64,000 bases of DNA from Tuctoria greenei (lineage: Eukaryota; Streptophyta; Magnoliopsida; Poales; Poaceae), in assembly GCA_036927565.1 (NCBI GenBank), contig JAYESD010000001.1, positions 7,378,001 through 7,442,000 on the forward strand, read 5' to 3'. This document shows positions 45,115 through 57,212 of the stretch, one piece after another. A program made the position numbers and the translations under genes. Within the stretch, counting starts at the first letter, position 1. Each line of letters starts with the position of its first letter. Under the pieces are notes generated by a model, which was not told where the DNA came from, made no database searches, and was given only the letters and a program-made list of their open reading frames with translations.

Positions 45115-48100
45115 CCCTCGAGATTCGACGCAGAAGAGAAGAGATAGGGAAATTCCTTCTTGAGATCATCCTCCAATTCCCACGTTGCTTCTTTTTTGGT
45201 GTGGTGCTTCCACTAAACTTTACACCATCTAATAACCTTGTTCCTTGTGACCCTTTCCTTAGTTTCCAAGATTTTGACCGGTTGTTCGGCATACGTCAAA
45301 TCTTCCTCTAGTTCCAATTCTTCCATTGGCACTTGTTCTTCCGGTACTCTCAAACACTCTTGAGCTGGGAAACATGAAAGACATCATGGACGTCCGAAAG
45401 ATGAGCTGGCATCTCCAACTTATACGCTACTTCTCCTTTTTTGTCTAAAATTTTGAATGGTCCAATATAACGAGGTGCGAGCTTGCCCCTTATGTTAAAC
45501 CTCTTATGACCTCTCCTTGGTGACACCTTGAGGTAAACAAAATCTCCTATTTCAAAGGCTAATTTCCTTCTCCTATTGTTCGCATAGCCCTTTTGACTTG
45601 ATTGGGCAGCCCTCAAGTTTTCACGAATTATTTGGACTTGCTTTTCGGCTTCTTGCAACATGTCCGGACCAAACACTTGAGTTTCTCCTGCCTCATTCCA
45701 GAATAAAGGTGTCCTACACTTCCTTCCATAAAGCGCTTCATACGGTGACATCTTCAAACTTGCTTGGTAACTATTGTTGTATGAAAATTCCGCGTATGGC
45801 AAGCTTTTGTCCCAACTTTTCCCATGCTTTAAAGCGCAAGCTCTTAACATGTCCTCCAAAATTTGATTGGTCCTCTCGGTTTGTCCATCCGTTTGAGGGT
45901 GATATGCTGAACTAAAATTCAACCTCATTCCCAAAGCTTCATGCAATTTTTGCCAAAATCTGGAGTTAAATTGAGAACCTCTATCCGAGACTATTTTCTT
46001 AGGACTCCATGTCGACACACAATATGCTCCATGTATATTTCGGCCAATTGTGCAGCTGTATATTTGGTCTTCACAGGGACAAAATGAGCTGACTTGGTTA
46101 AACGATCCAAAATTACCCAAATTGAGTCATACCCGGACTGAGTACGTGGTAACCCAACTATGAAGTCCATACCGATTTCTTCCCACTTCCATTTCGGGAT
46201 CTTTAATGGTTGCAATAGTCCAACTGGCCTTTGATGTTCTGCCTTGACTCGTTGGCACACATCACACAATGCTACGTATTCAGCTATGTCCTTCTTCATG
46301 CTATCCCACCAATAGCTAGTCTTCAAGTCTTTGTACATCTGTGTACAGCCAGGGTGAATTGAGTAAGGTGAGTCATGTGCCTTTTTTAATATCATCCCCC
46401 GAATATGCTTCACATTAGGCACAACGATTCTCTTTCCAAGCCATAAGGTACCATGTTCGTCCTCATCAAATCTGAATTCTCTCCCTTCTTCAGTCCTGTC
46501 CTTGATTTCCTTGATCTCTTCATCTGCGGTTTGTGCCTCTCGAATTTCTTTCTCCAAGGTTGGGTTTAACTCCATCATCTCCATCTCATTTACAAATCCG
46601 AGGTTCAACTGTTCAAACTCCTTGCATAACTCGGGTGGTAACTCTCGAACTGTGAGTTGATGACTTACTCCCTTTCTACTCAAAGCATCGACCACTACAT
46701 TGGCCTTTTCCGGATGATAGTTGATCCCCAAATCATAATCTTTGATGAGCTCCAACCATCTTTGTTGCCTCAAGTTCAGCTCCGTTTGTGTGAAAATATA
46801 CTTCAAACTCTTATGATCCGTATAAATTTCACACCTATGTCCAAGGATATAGTGCCTTCAAATCTTCAATGCGTGTACCACGGCCGCGAGTTCCAAATCG
46901 TGCGTGGGGTAATTCTGCTCATGTTTCTTCAATTGTCTTGATGCATAGGCGACCACTTGGACTTCTTGCATCAATACACATCCAAGTCCTTGTCTCGATG
47001 CATCGCAATAAATATCAAAACTTTTGCTCACATCCGGCAGTACCAAAACTGGGGCTGTTTTCAACCTCTTCTTCAACTCCTCAAAACTGTTTTGACAAGC
47101 TTGAGTCCATTGGAAAGCCTTTCCCTTCATTAGCAACTCCGTCATTGGCTTGGCTATCTTGGAGAAGTCCTTGATAAACCGATGGTAATATCCAGCCATC
47201 CCAAGAAAACTCCTTATTTCCTTGACATTTTGTGGCGGTTCCCACTTTGACACGTCTCTCACTTTTCCAGGGTCAGTCGATACTCCTCCTCCTGAGATGA
47301 TATGACCCAAAAATGACACCTCTCTCAACCAAAACTGACACTTGTTGAACTTGGCATACAATTGATGCTCCCTCAATTTCTGCAACGTAAGCCTCCAGTG
47401 TTCCTCATGTTCCTTCTCATCCTTCGAGTAGATCATAATATCATCAATAAACACCACAACGAATATATCCAAGTACTCCATGAAGACCTTATTCATGAGG
47501 TACATAAAGTAGGCAGGCGCATTTGTCAATCCAAAGGACATCACGATGTACTCATAAGATCCATACCGCATCCTAAAAGCTGTCTTGGGTATGTCCGATG
47601 GTCTAATCTTCATTTGAAAGTATACTGACCTCAAATAAATCTTAGAGAAGACACAAGCACCCTTCATCTGATCAAACAAGTCTTCTATGCGTGGCAAGGT
47701 GTACTTGTTCTTGATTGTCACCTTGTTGAGAGCTCGGTAATCTACACACATCCTTTGGGATCCATCCTTCTTGTCCACAAATAGAACGGGCACTCCCCAA
47801 GGCGAAGAGCTAGGGCGAATAAAACCCTTCTCTAGTTGCTCTTGAATTTGCTTCTTGAGCTTCGCTAATTCCAAATGAGGCATCCTATACGGCCTCTTAG
47901 CTATAGGTGCAGTTCCAGGTATTAAATCAATAAAAAACTCAATGTATCGATCAGGTGGCATACCTGACAACTCGTCCGGAAAAACATCCGAAAATTCACA
48001 CACCACTGGAATCTCCTCAATTGCGGCACCGTCCATATGATTCAGCTCCAATTGCTTCAGTGTGGTTTGAGATGCTTCAAATTCTACGGTGACCCCTTCA

Positions 48101-48201
48101 TCATTGGTCAACCTCACCGTCTTCGTGGCACACTCAATAACTCCATTGTGCTTCCACAACCAGTCCATACCAAGTATAATGTCCAATCCTTGAGAATCCA
48201 A
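45115..48201 (-). pseudogene. pol: Element E pol: protease end, RT, RNase H, integrase, chromodomain
   Basis: Minus strand. SQGLDIILGMDWL and PGTAPIAKRPYRM lead into reverse transcriptase (QRMCVDYRALNKVT, FIDDIMIYS), RNase H (IYCDASRQGLGCVL, THDLELAAVVHALKI), integrase with HHCC (HPGCTQMYKDLK.SYWW, CDVCQRVKAEH) and D-D-E residues (DRLTKSAHF, VSDRGSQF, YHPQTDGQTERTNQ), and a chromodomain-like end (VTRNKVIRWCKV, WKHHTKKEATWE). In-frame TGA at 46858-46860, a frame change near 46000, another near 45360, and a TAG inside the chromodomain disrupt it. Confidence 0.88.
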
Positions 48202-48245
48202 AACAATGAGGTTGGCGGAGAAGTCTACCCCCCTTATTCTAAGGC

Positions 48246-49643
48246 TTACTTTTGGACTATATTTGTCCTCATCTCTCCTCCAGGAGACTTAACCAATAGA
48301 GTAAACTTCATATGAGAGATGGGCAAACTATACTTGGCAACATACTTCGATGCGATGAATGAATCCGATGCTCCAGAATCAAATAACATAGTCACGGGGT
48401 TGGAGTTGGCGAGAAACATACCAATGACCACGTCATCCGCTTGTTGAGCATCCTCCGTAGAGACATGGTTCACATTGCCATGAGCAAAGTTCTGTTGTCC
48501 ATGGTTCCCTTGTGGCTGTCCTTCATTGGGTCTTGGGTTTTGCCTCGGCACACCGCTTCCTTGACCAGGGCCTGACTTAGGACATTGATGCGCAAAGTGT
48601 CCAGCTTCTCCACAAGTATAACACTTCTTAACTCCACCAGAATTATTGGGACAAGCTTGGTTCTAAACACTTGCAGCAGGAAAGTTAGCGCGAGGTGCAT
48701 AAGGCATTGGAGGCCTAGGTGCTTGCATGATAGGGCGTTGCTGCACAAACTGAGTTGGGCGTGGTGCATAACCAGGGCGTTGAGCAGGAATAGAGGAGCT
48801 GTAGTATGGCACATTAGGAGGCGCAAAACGAGGGTGCAAATTACTTCCTTGTTGCTGTCCTTGGTATGGCGCCTTTCTCTTGTTGTCTTGCTCCATCTCA
48901 CGGACCTTATTCTCCACCACAATTTCTTTGTCCATGAGCTTCTGAAAATCGGCATAATCGCAGTTGAGTAGTTTCACTTGGATTTCATTGTTCAAGCCTC
49001 TCATGAACAAATATTGCTTCCGGCTGTCCCGACTAACATCCTCGGACACATACCTTGAGAGTTGAGTGAACTTATTGAGATATTCACGCACGCTTGATCT
49101 TCCTTGCCTTAAGTTCTCAAATTCTTGCCTTTTCAAAATCATAACTCCTTCCGACACATAATGAGAACGAAAATTCTCCTTGAATTTGGCCCAAGTTATT
49201 CTCTCTTGGTTCTCATGAGCATTTCAATAAGAATCCCACCAATCCGCAACTGCTCCAACTAGTTGATGAGAAGCAAACAAGACCTTCTCCTGGTCACTGC
49301 ATTGGACAATAGCTAGCTTCTTCTCCATGGACTTGAGCCAATCATCCGCATCCATAGGGTCAGCGGCTTGAGCAAAGGTTGGAGGCCTAGTCCTCATAAA
49401 TTCTCCCAATCGGTTATGAGGTGGCGGGGGTGGCGGTGGAGGCATGTGGGGCTGATTGTTGATATTGCCAGCCTGCAGCTGTCCCATAGTTTGTATCATG
49501 GTCTGCATGAGCTGGTTTTGCATAGCCAAAAGCTGCTCAATGTTGATAGCTCCATGAGCAGGTCCTTGCTCATTGTTGTTCTGAGGTACTCCATGGTTCT
49601 CCTCCTCATCATTGCCATCCCTCTAATTGTGAGTCCTCACCAT
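48246..49643 (-). pseudogene. gag: Element E gag and protease with in-frame stops
   Basis: The minus-strand ATG at 49643 opens one frame through gag and protease: MPPPPPPPP, RTRPPTFAQAADPMDADDWL, VSEGVMILKRQEFENLRQG.SVREYLNKF, zinc knuckle CYTCGEAGHFAHQCP, protease LFDSGASDSFIA. The stops TAG (49623-49625), TGA (49224-49226) and TAG (48663-48665) interrupt an otherwise unbroken frame, and at about 48246 the frame shifts into pol. Confidence 0.85.
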
Positions 49644-49894
49644 TTGGAGAAAAGCAATGGGTAAGAATTAGAAAACGTCCCCAACTATATGCATCAAGGG
49701 ATATAAACTAAATAGCTAGCTACACTAGCCTAGGTGGACATGGCAATGCTAAAGCATCCCAAAATCCTCTATTAAGCACACAAGCAAACAATATATATAG
49801 CAAACAACACTCCAAGCAAAAACACATCGATTCCTGAGTGCTCCTATGTGCTCTAAAGTGTCCATTCTATCTAGGATGCATCCTACGGTCAACC

Positions 49895-49911
49895 TGTGGC
49901 TCTGATACCAA
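49895..49911 (-). other. Element E primer binding site
   Basis: Sense ATTGGTATCAGAGCCAC lies two bases from the 5' LTR end and is complementary to initiator methionine tRNA. Confidence 0.85.
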
Positions 49912-49913
49912 TC

Positions 49914-52716
49914 TGTGACGCCCGGTTCCAAAAAATGAACCAAGCTAACACATATGTGTTCCCAGGATGTTCATCACACATACACGAGTGCAATCACAAA
50001 CAATATACAAATAATTACCACAGAACAAGATTAATTAACCAAATTTTATTAAACAAACCATATTATCCTCGAATACAAGCTCCAATGTATATTTATGACA
50101 AGTTCAACTAATGCAGCAGAAATAAACTAATTAAGCAACTAAGCATAAGGGATAGCGCAGCTCCAAAAACACCACAGGCAAAGCTGACGGTAGACGCGGC
50201 CTAGAACTCCGCATTATCACCATTAAACTCCCAATCCTGACCTGCAACTGTTGGGGGGATTGCAAGAGTGAGTACATGTCATACTCAGCAAGTGTGGAAA
50301 GTATGACATGTGGCTAATTCAAATGACGACAATAATAATGGCAAAGTGCTAAAAAGTACATAAAAACATTTGAAATGCAATATATTACATGTATGTGAAG
50401 TAAACCCATCATAACCATAAGTAATATCATAATACCAATCCATAGTTCACCATCCTCATCAATAATTCCAGATTTCACCATTTACCAATAACCATATTCA
50501 ATACCAGAAATTAATCCATAACCATAATACCAACCATAACCATCCCAAATACCATCCCAATACCGAGTTCCCTCTAATCATGGAAGTTGTCCAAGTGCTC
50601 ATACCCGGGAGCACGGCTATCATGATAGTTTTATTAGACTCTGCAAAGTTTGTACCGCTTTACCCACGTGTTCGTGATTTCATCACCTTTCGATGACTAG
50701 AACCTCTGTTATGCCGTCTCACACTTCCATCGGTGTGTGGCCAAGAGAACACAAAATAGCATTTACGAAGGGATTACTAGTCTACTTAGACCCCACTGAG
50801 GTTTCACCGGTGGTGATGCCTCCAACTGAGCACATCTTCAACCAAGGGCCCCCTCTTGAGCCATTCGGATCCCAGGGTAGTCCCACCAATCATCAACAAA
50901 CCCAATCCGACTACCCCTCCCCCGAGCATCCTTAATGGTCCAAATAGCACTGGCAAAGCCCTAATTAATCAGCTACGCTGCACCCATACTTGGCCTCGTG
51001 GTGGCACTGTAGTCCTGGCTTATTCTCGCATGAACTGGTCCTTAGATCCAAAGCAAGCAAACCACCATAACATCCAACCCATCCACATACCAGGCTTGCT
51101 TAGATCACCCATTACCATACCGTATTGACCAGTTCACATTAACCAGAATATCATTAATACATAATTAAATGTGTAGTGTTGTTTTTCCATCCCAATTAAT
51201 CAAGCGGCAAAAAGGTAAAAGCCCTTCCCGACTCTCTACCATAAATTCCAGGTGACAAGGGTGGTTAAACAATTCTAGTAAAATTCCTATCATAGGATTC
51301 CCATCAAATTGACACAACATGCAGTTTTGCAAACAAAACATTTATTTTAAAACAGGATCAATATGCTTCAAGGACACTTGCCTTGCTCTTGCTGTTGATT
51401 AGGGTCAAAGTCTGCAAACTCCTGGTGTTGTAGATCCTCCACGGCACTCTCTAGCGCAAATCCGTCTAATCCGCACAATAAACATAGAAGACAAGAAACA
51501 CAATCAAAGAGTGCACACATATTACTCAATATGACATGACATGCATGATTAATGCAAATGCAAGGTAGAACTTGTTAATAGATTGCTTTTAATGATCACT
51601 AACTAGTTCTAATAGCTTTTAACAAGTTTATACAGGTTTGGATGTGATTAGATCAAATTTTAGAATTAATTCAACACAATTTATCCAGGGAAATCGGACT
51701 AGTCCGCTAGGGACCGGACAAGTCCGCACTTCTGTGAGATCAGCAGACTAGGGTTTTCTAGATCACGTAAATTTGGAGATTAGGGGTTGAATTCTCGTAA
51801 GTAAAAGAGAATAGAAGGTATACCAGGTGTTTAGAACTCCAATGAATCAAGAAACATGGAGGTAGCACTTGGATCTTGGCGATCTAGGGTTGGTGATGAA
51901 CTTGGGGATGAATTGGTGATGAGGAACGAAACTTGTTGGAGATCTTGATCCTCTTTCGTTTCCTCCTCTTCTTCTTATTGCTTGGGATCTTCTCCTACCT
52001 CCTTAATGGTGGTTCCCCACGAACTAGGGTTTGGGTGGGTGGAAAAGTGGCAAATAGATGTCAGCCCAAGGGGTGGAGTTGTTTATATAGAGGTGGAGGC
52101 TAGGGTTAGATGGATTTCGAGTTTGAGATGAGTAGAGGCTGGTTTAGAGTCCCACATGGGCTCTAAAAGAGTTAGGCACGACGTCCCTAGGACCACTTAA
52201 CGTGAAACCCAAGAAAAAAAGTCGTAAAACAAAAGATCAACTCGGAGTCACGAAATATCGGACAATTCCGAAAAGGATCGGACTAGTCCGAAGTCGTCCA
52301 AAGAGAAAATCGGACAAGTTTGGCCAAAAATCGGACAAGTCCGACTTTTAACAGAGAGGAAATCAGACAAGTCCGCTGGAACATCGGACTAGTCCGGAAA
52401 AGTCCAGTGACTTAGCAAATTTTCAAGGATTCTTGGAATATCGGACTAGCCGGACAAGTCCGAAATTTTCCAGAGCCAAAATCGGACTAGTCCGCAGCAA
52501 AAACGGACAAGTCCGTTTTTAGTCAGAGAGAAATCGGACTAGTCCTTAGTAAAATCGGACTAGTCTGCACTTTCCTGCATTTTAAGTGTGGTTTTGTTCC
52601 AAATCAATTTTAAATGCTCCAAATCAATTTTAAACCCGTTCCCCTTGTTGCGGGTTAATGTTAAACACGTATATGAGTGCATGCAAGGCGTGATGCATGA
52701 AAATGAGGGTGTTACA
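49914..52716 (-). repeat. Element E 5' LTR
   Basis: 2803 bp, by eye only a few percent different from the 3' LTR, with small indels (for example a G-run near 42610 that is shorter here). The TATA box is at 52082-52090, the palindrome array at 52257-52568, and further palindromes at 51691-51731. Confidence 0.9.
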
Positions 52717-54038
52717 GAACTTCTGTTGTAGGACCTTCCTTGGCAGCGGCCGAGGCTATCCCGGAGGACGTACCTAGTGCCGTGGAAGCTCAGGGGACTG
52801 CTCTTGTAGAGTGGGACCCAATGTTTGTCACTGAAGATCCGCTGGAGCCAGCGGAGAGGACCCCGGTAGGTCCGGACCCGATCCCCCTATCGTTGTCTAT
52901 TAACAACGCCTGCTCCAGTCTTCGCCAGGTCCAGATGGCTTTCTACCATGACAGCAAGGCCCTCGAGGAGGAGCGCCAAACCCTTAGGAGGTGGCGCAAC
53001 CGACTCCATTTCGAGACCAAGTTGGCGCAGTCGAGGCTGGCTGATGACAAGGAGTGGGTGCAAAGGGAGAAGGTCCGCCTGGAGTACAAGGGTGAGCTGT
53101 TGGATGAGAGGGAAAGCATGACGCGATCCCTCGACAACCAGTCTCGGGCCATCTATGAGCAGGCCAAGGCTGCAAATAGCGCAACGGATGATCGCCAGGA
53201 AAGGCTCGCTGCCATCCACAATTGTCTCGTCAAGCGCCGGGAGGCTCTTGAAGCGCTGGAGAGAAGGCTCGAAGATGAAGAGCAAAAATTCCTGGAGCTG
53301 CGCGACGACCTCGTGAATAGGGAGGAAGAGCTTGTCCAAAAGACAACTCTGGCTGACAAGAGCCTCAAAGAACGCACCAAGAAATTGGCGGAGCGTTGCG
53401 AGGAGGAGGAGAAGAAGGCCTGGGAGCGAGGGCAAGATCTCTACAAGCAGGAGAATGCCATCGCCGCCAGGGAGAAGAAAGTGCGGGGCCGAGAGAAGGA
53501 TCTGGTCAACCGCCGGAATGAGATCCACCTCCGGGAGGAAGAGCTCAGCAAACTCGAAAGGCACGTTGCTGAAAAGATTCAGCAGAATGCCAAAGAGGTG
53601 GAGCGTCTTGCTCGGGAGAGCTCGGAGCTTGCGGCGGCCAAAAGATCCTTGGGGGAGATGCGTAGCGCAAGGGTTGCGGAGTACCAACAAGTTTGGGAAT
53701 TCCTGGGCAAGGCCAACGACGCGCTCACGCCAATGGGCTTCAGTCCCGTGCGTCCAAATGATCCAGAGCTGGAGCTGGACCAGGCGTTGGAGGCGCTGAG
53801 TTCAGCGGGCAACAAGCTCACCAAGATGGGCGATGTCATAGCAGACTAGCTGGAAACTGAGGGACAGTCCCTGGCAAAGAACATCGCAGAGTTCATGCTG
53901 ACGTGCTATACCAGCCGGGACCCTCAATTCCCTCTGAACCCGGTGCTTGAAGGCCCCATCGAAGGAGAGAGTGAAGCCGCCCGAGCCAGCGTGTCGGAGG
54001 TGGCCCAGAAGGTTGCCCAATTCTTCCATAGGGTCTAG

Positions 54039-55352
54039 GACCATCTCTCTGTAGCTCCCGCTTGTATTCTCTCTTTTTCTTCTCCAATTTTGTAATCTCT
54101 CGTCTCTAGATGAATGAAATCCAATTTTTTTTTTGAATTTCATTTTTTGTCTTCAATACCTTTGTCTCACTTAGCCCCCTGGTAGATGTACACAATTTGA
54201 TTGTGAACATGTACCAAGAGGATGTAACAGTTGTTGAAGACTTGCGTGCTTCGAACTTGTAGAATGTAGGTCTGAAGTCTTCGATAGTGTAGGCCCCCTG
54301 AGGTTGTCGGAGCTTAGTGGCTCTGGCATTGACCATCGTCGGAGCTTAGTAGCTTCGGTAGTAGTATCCATCAACGCGTAAAGCATTGATGGTTAGCCCT
54401 CTGGGGTGTCGGAGCTTGTTAGCTTCAGTAGTGACCTCTGTCAACACATGGTATGTCAACGACAGACTCTACTTTAGAGTCTTTCCACCATCTTCACTTT
54501 GATGGCATGCCCCCTAGCTTTACCGGAGCTGAGTAGCTCCAGCAATTCTCGATGTCAATGTTTGAACATCGACCACAAGCCGCCTAGAGGATGTCGGAGC
54601 TTTGGCAGCTCTGACTTCATTCACCATCATCATGAAATATTTATTTTTCCTGCACACTGAAGCCAAGAAAAACAGTAAAATCCATTTCCTATCTATAACT
54701 TCATTGCGTCTTACTATTCCCGAGAAAGTTTTAGGTCGAACACAATTCTAAATACAATCAAGAGCACCGTCTTGTTTCCTTCAGGTCCGATCGTTTCTGG
54801 ACTCGCCTTACTTCGGTCTGCTGGGGTGTTGGTAGAGTGGCGTACTTAGGGTGCATGACCAGGCTAAGTCGATAGCACACTCCGGCCCTAGATTGGCTTG
54901 GCAGCATTTAGACGAGTAGACCATCAACAATGTTTGAACCCGGGAGGATAGACAATGCAACTCGAATTGTACATGAACTGTTCGAGCTAAAGTTTCTTAA
55001 GAACTGCACAACTTTGTTATAGACAAGAAAGAGAAAAATAAAAAATATTGAGCCTGTACAAAGTAAATGCACGTGGAGTCTGTTTTCACACAATGATGTC
55101 TTTCATTTTAGGTCCGGGGTACAGGGGAAACAAGTACACCCTTAGGGTATGGAACCAGGCTAAGTGTGTTTCATTTCTCGTTTGACCCAAGGTTGCTAGC
55201 TACACTTTTAGTTCTAAGACTGTGACAAGTGTTGCATGGACGTTGCGGACCTAACGGGGTAGGTCCGGCTGCCCTCCCAGAGGAGCTACCCGACTCTGTA
55301 CAATGACTCTATAACATACATCACATGTAATTACAGACTCACCTCCGTGATA
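54039..55352. other. Element D spacer between antisense gene and pol
   Basis: No gene. 54290-54620 has five or so degenerate repeats around GTCGGAGCTTAGTAGCTTCGG, each an imperfect palindrome on GGAGCT/AGCTCC and followed by a short direct repeat (GACC..CGTCAAC). AATGAA and T-runs near 54110-54140 could end the antisense transcript. Confidence 0.55.
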
Positions 55353-55803
55353 TTAAGTGTAGAACTTATGAAGGTGCTCAATGTTCCAAGGATTTGGGAG
55401 AGGTGTCCCATCCTCGGTTGCCAAGCGAACGCATCTGGGACAGGATATTTTGATCACTCGGAAGGGTCCCTCCCAGCTGGGGGAGAGTTTGTTTAACCAC
55501 TCTCTGGATTGTATTCTCCGTAGCACCAGATCGCCTTCCTCGAGCTGTCGGCTGTGAACATGCCTTTGGTGATAGCGCCAAAGAGCTTGGCGGTATCGGG
55601 CATTCCGAATAGCTTCTTGGCACCTTGCCTCTTCAAGGAGGTCAAGGTCTTCACACCGGAGCTGGTCCTGCGTGGCTTCGCCAGAGGTTCGGAACCGGAG
55701 CGACTCCAAGGTGATTTCTGGAGGAAGGACTGCATCAGCTCGGTACACCAGGAAGAAGGGTGTCTCTCTAGTTGACCGGTTTGGAGTTGTCCTGTTGGAC
55801 CAT
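55353..55803 (-). pseudogene. Element D integrase C-terminus (Ty3, Tat type)
   Basis: Minus strand: MYRADAVLPPEI, LRCEDLDLLEEARCQEAIRNARYRQALWRYH, VHSRQLEEGDLVLRRIQ, LNKLSPSWEGPFRV, ATEDGTPLPNPWNIEHLHKFY, the standard integrase C-terminal segment of grass Tat-type elements. It is cut at 55803 by element F and is otherwise open for 131 codons. Confidence 0.85.
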
Positions 55804-57196
55804 TGTAAGGATCGAAACGCCCAAGAGGGGGGGGTGAATTGGGCTTTCTTTCAAATTTTAAGGCAATTAAAAACGAACTACTTAAGCCCAATTCCCAATG
55901 CGGTTCTAACTATGCAATCAACGTAGATATAACTTGTGAAGTAAAGATTGCATAATGTAAAAAGAGGGAGAGAAATGCAAACGCTAGGGGACACGAAGGT
56001 TTATCCCGTGGTTCAACAAGATCGCAAGGATCTTCCTACGTCCACGTTCTGGCACCCACCGAAGGGTTTTGCCACTTCCAATGTCACCGAGACAATGGAG
56101 TCTTCACTAATATTCTCCGTTCGCCATCTCCGGCAAGGTGGAGCTCAAGCCTTGTACAACCTTCGATGTTCCGGGCTTCCACACACACCTTGGCAAGCTC
56201 CGGAACGATCTTCTTCAACTTCTCACTAGCCTAGAGAGTTCAATCACAAAGAAAGAACGCACACAAGCTTCTCTCTAGCCTATTACAAATGATCTAAAAG
56301 TGTGAAAATGTATGCTCTATAGTTTTGAATGCTCTTGGATGTGTAGTTGGCTTCAGGTGATCAAGACTTGTCGAAATGACTGGTTGGAGGGGGTTAAATA
56401 GCCAGCCTTCTCGAATTAGCCGTTGGAAAAGTAGGCTGATTAACTTTACTGTTAACATCGGATGATCTGATGCACCCCTTTATTGAGCATCGGTCGATTT
56501 CAATTAGCTGACATCACTGTGTCAGATATGACCGTTGATCGACCGATGTAACATCCTCTTCATCATCGGATGAACCGGTGAGTAGATCTTCAGACTTGGT
56601 CCAGAAATAATAGCTTCTGTTGAATTGGACCGATGTACACTTGGATGATCGTCGGATGATCCAGTGTGTACTTCTCCAGAATTACTCAAAGATCATCCCT
56701 TCTGTTGGATCCAACCGATGTGCCACTTCCTTCACATCTGATGATCCGGTGTGTACTTGGCTCTGAGGTCTTCTTCTTCTGCAAACTCAAACTCGACCGA
56801 TGTAGTCATTTTGCAAGACATCGGATGATCCAGTGAGTTAAACTTGTTTGCTTCGAGTTGTTTTGAGTTGATCTTTTGGAATCTTCTCGAGTGACCTCTT
56901 TGACAATTGTTAGACTTGTTCTTCTGATGAATGTTAATCTTCTTGTGTTGCCAATTTTGATAGAATAACGTCGTTGAATGAGTTCTTCATTTATTCTTCA
57001 TGAAAGTCAAATAACCCCTTAGAATATATCGTTGAGGGGTCTCCATTTGTATCCAATGAGCAGTAGATGATATGAGAGATGATTCATTACGTTTGATTTG
57101 TTTTACGTGAGACCTTGCATCCACAAACTCATTAGTAACACTAACGGTTGTCATTAATCACCGAAACCATACCTCATGGGGGCCTAGATGCTTTCA
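55804..57196 (-). repeat. Element F 3' LTR
   Basis: 1393 bp. Sense TGAAAGCATCTAGGCCC to CGATCCTTACA, ends similar to those of B and C. TATA-like CTATTTAA is at 56394-56401. Upstream, 56455-56837 carries some ten half or full copies of an ATCGGATGATCCGAT-type palindrome. Confidence 0.88.
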
Positions 57197-57212
57197 ATCT
57201 CCCCCTTTTTGG
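57197..57212 (-). other. Element F polypurine tract
   Basis: Sense AAAAAGGGGGAGAT abuts the 3' LTR, nearly the same as in element B. Confidence 0.8.

Larger units (their letters stand above)
42263..52716 (-). mobile_element. Element E: Ty3 retrotransposon, Tekay-type chromovirus
   Basis: 10.45 kb, minus strand. LTRs are 42263-45087 and 49914-52716, PBS 49895-49911, PPT 45088-45102. The flanks are GAACA (42258-42262) and GAACT (52717-52721), a 5-bp duplication with one mismatch. The order gag, protease, reverse transcriptase, RNase H, integrase and a C-terminal chromodomain-like segment places it in the chromovirus group, and the long LTR starting TGTAACACCC suits Tekay. Multiple stops and frameshifts show it cannot make its own proteins. 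Confidence 0.92.
40032..54038 (+). pseudogene. Element D antisense gene ('putative gypsy type transposon' domain, coiled coil), split by element E
   Basis: Plus strand. Segment 40032-41403 holds the domain MGWSPDFFNHLVCTGKLPFKKEH, then YHLGPHSILLVSMFVHFCEMW; a one-base frameshift near 40530 breaks it. A 78-bp intron (41404-41481, AG|GTAATT...CCACAG|C) joins in phase to a Pro/Glu/Ala/Val repeat region ending at 42262. Element E follows. The frame resumes at 52719 in the same phase (EVG-T-SVVGPS) with a 300-residue coiled coil (REEELVQKTTLADKSLKERTKK and more). A TAG at 53847-53849 interrupts it, and the frame stays open to the next stop at 54036. The start is uncertain: the sequence before 40040 looks like a splice acceptor (CTCGCCAG). 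The function of such antisense genes is unknown. Confidence 0.8.
38629..55803 (-). mobile_element. Element D: Ty3 Tat-type retrotransposon with antisense gene (left part)
   Basis: The left LTR (38629-39512) starts with TGTCGG directly after GGTAT, so the insertion is in element A's gag. On the plus strand follows a long gene of the 'putative gypsy type transposon' family (40032-54038, split by element E). On the minus strand at 55353-55803 is the C-terminus of a Ty3 integrase. An antisense gene between pol and the 3' LTR fits the Tat lineage, so D reads on the minus strand and its pol, gag and 5' LTR lie right of element F, outside the window. Confidence 0.75.

Noticed and set aside
52887..53690. 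Minus-strand 267-codon Leu-rich frame
   Set aside because: Complement of the Glu/Arg-rich coiled coil on the plus strand.
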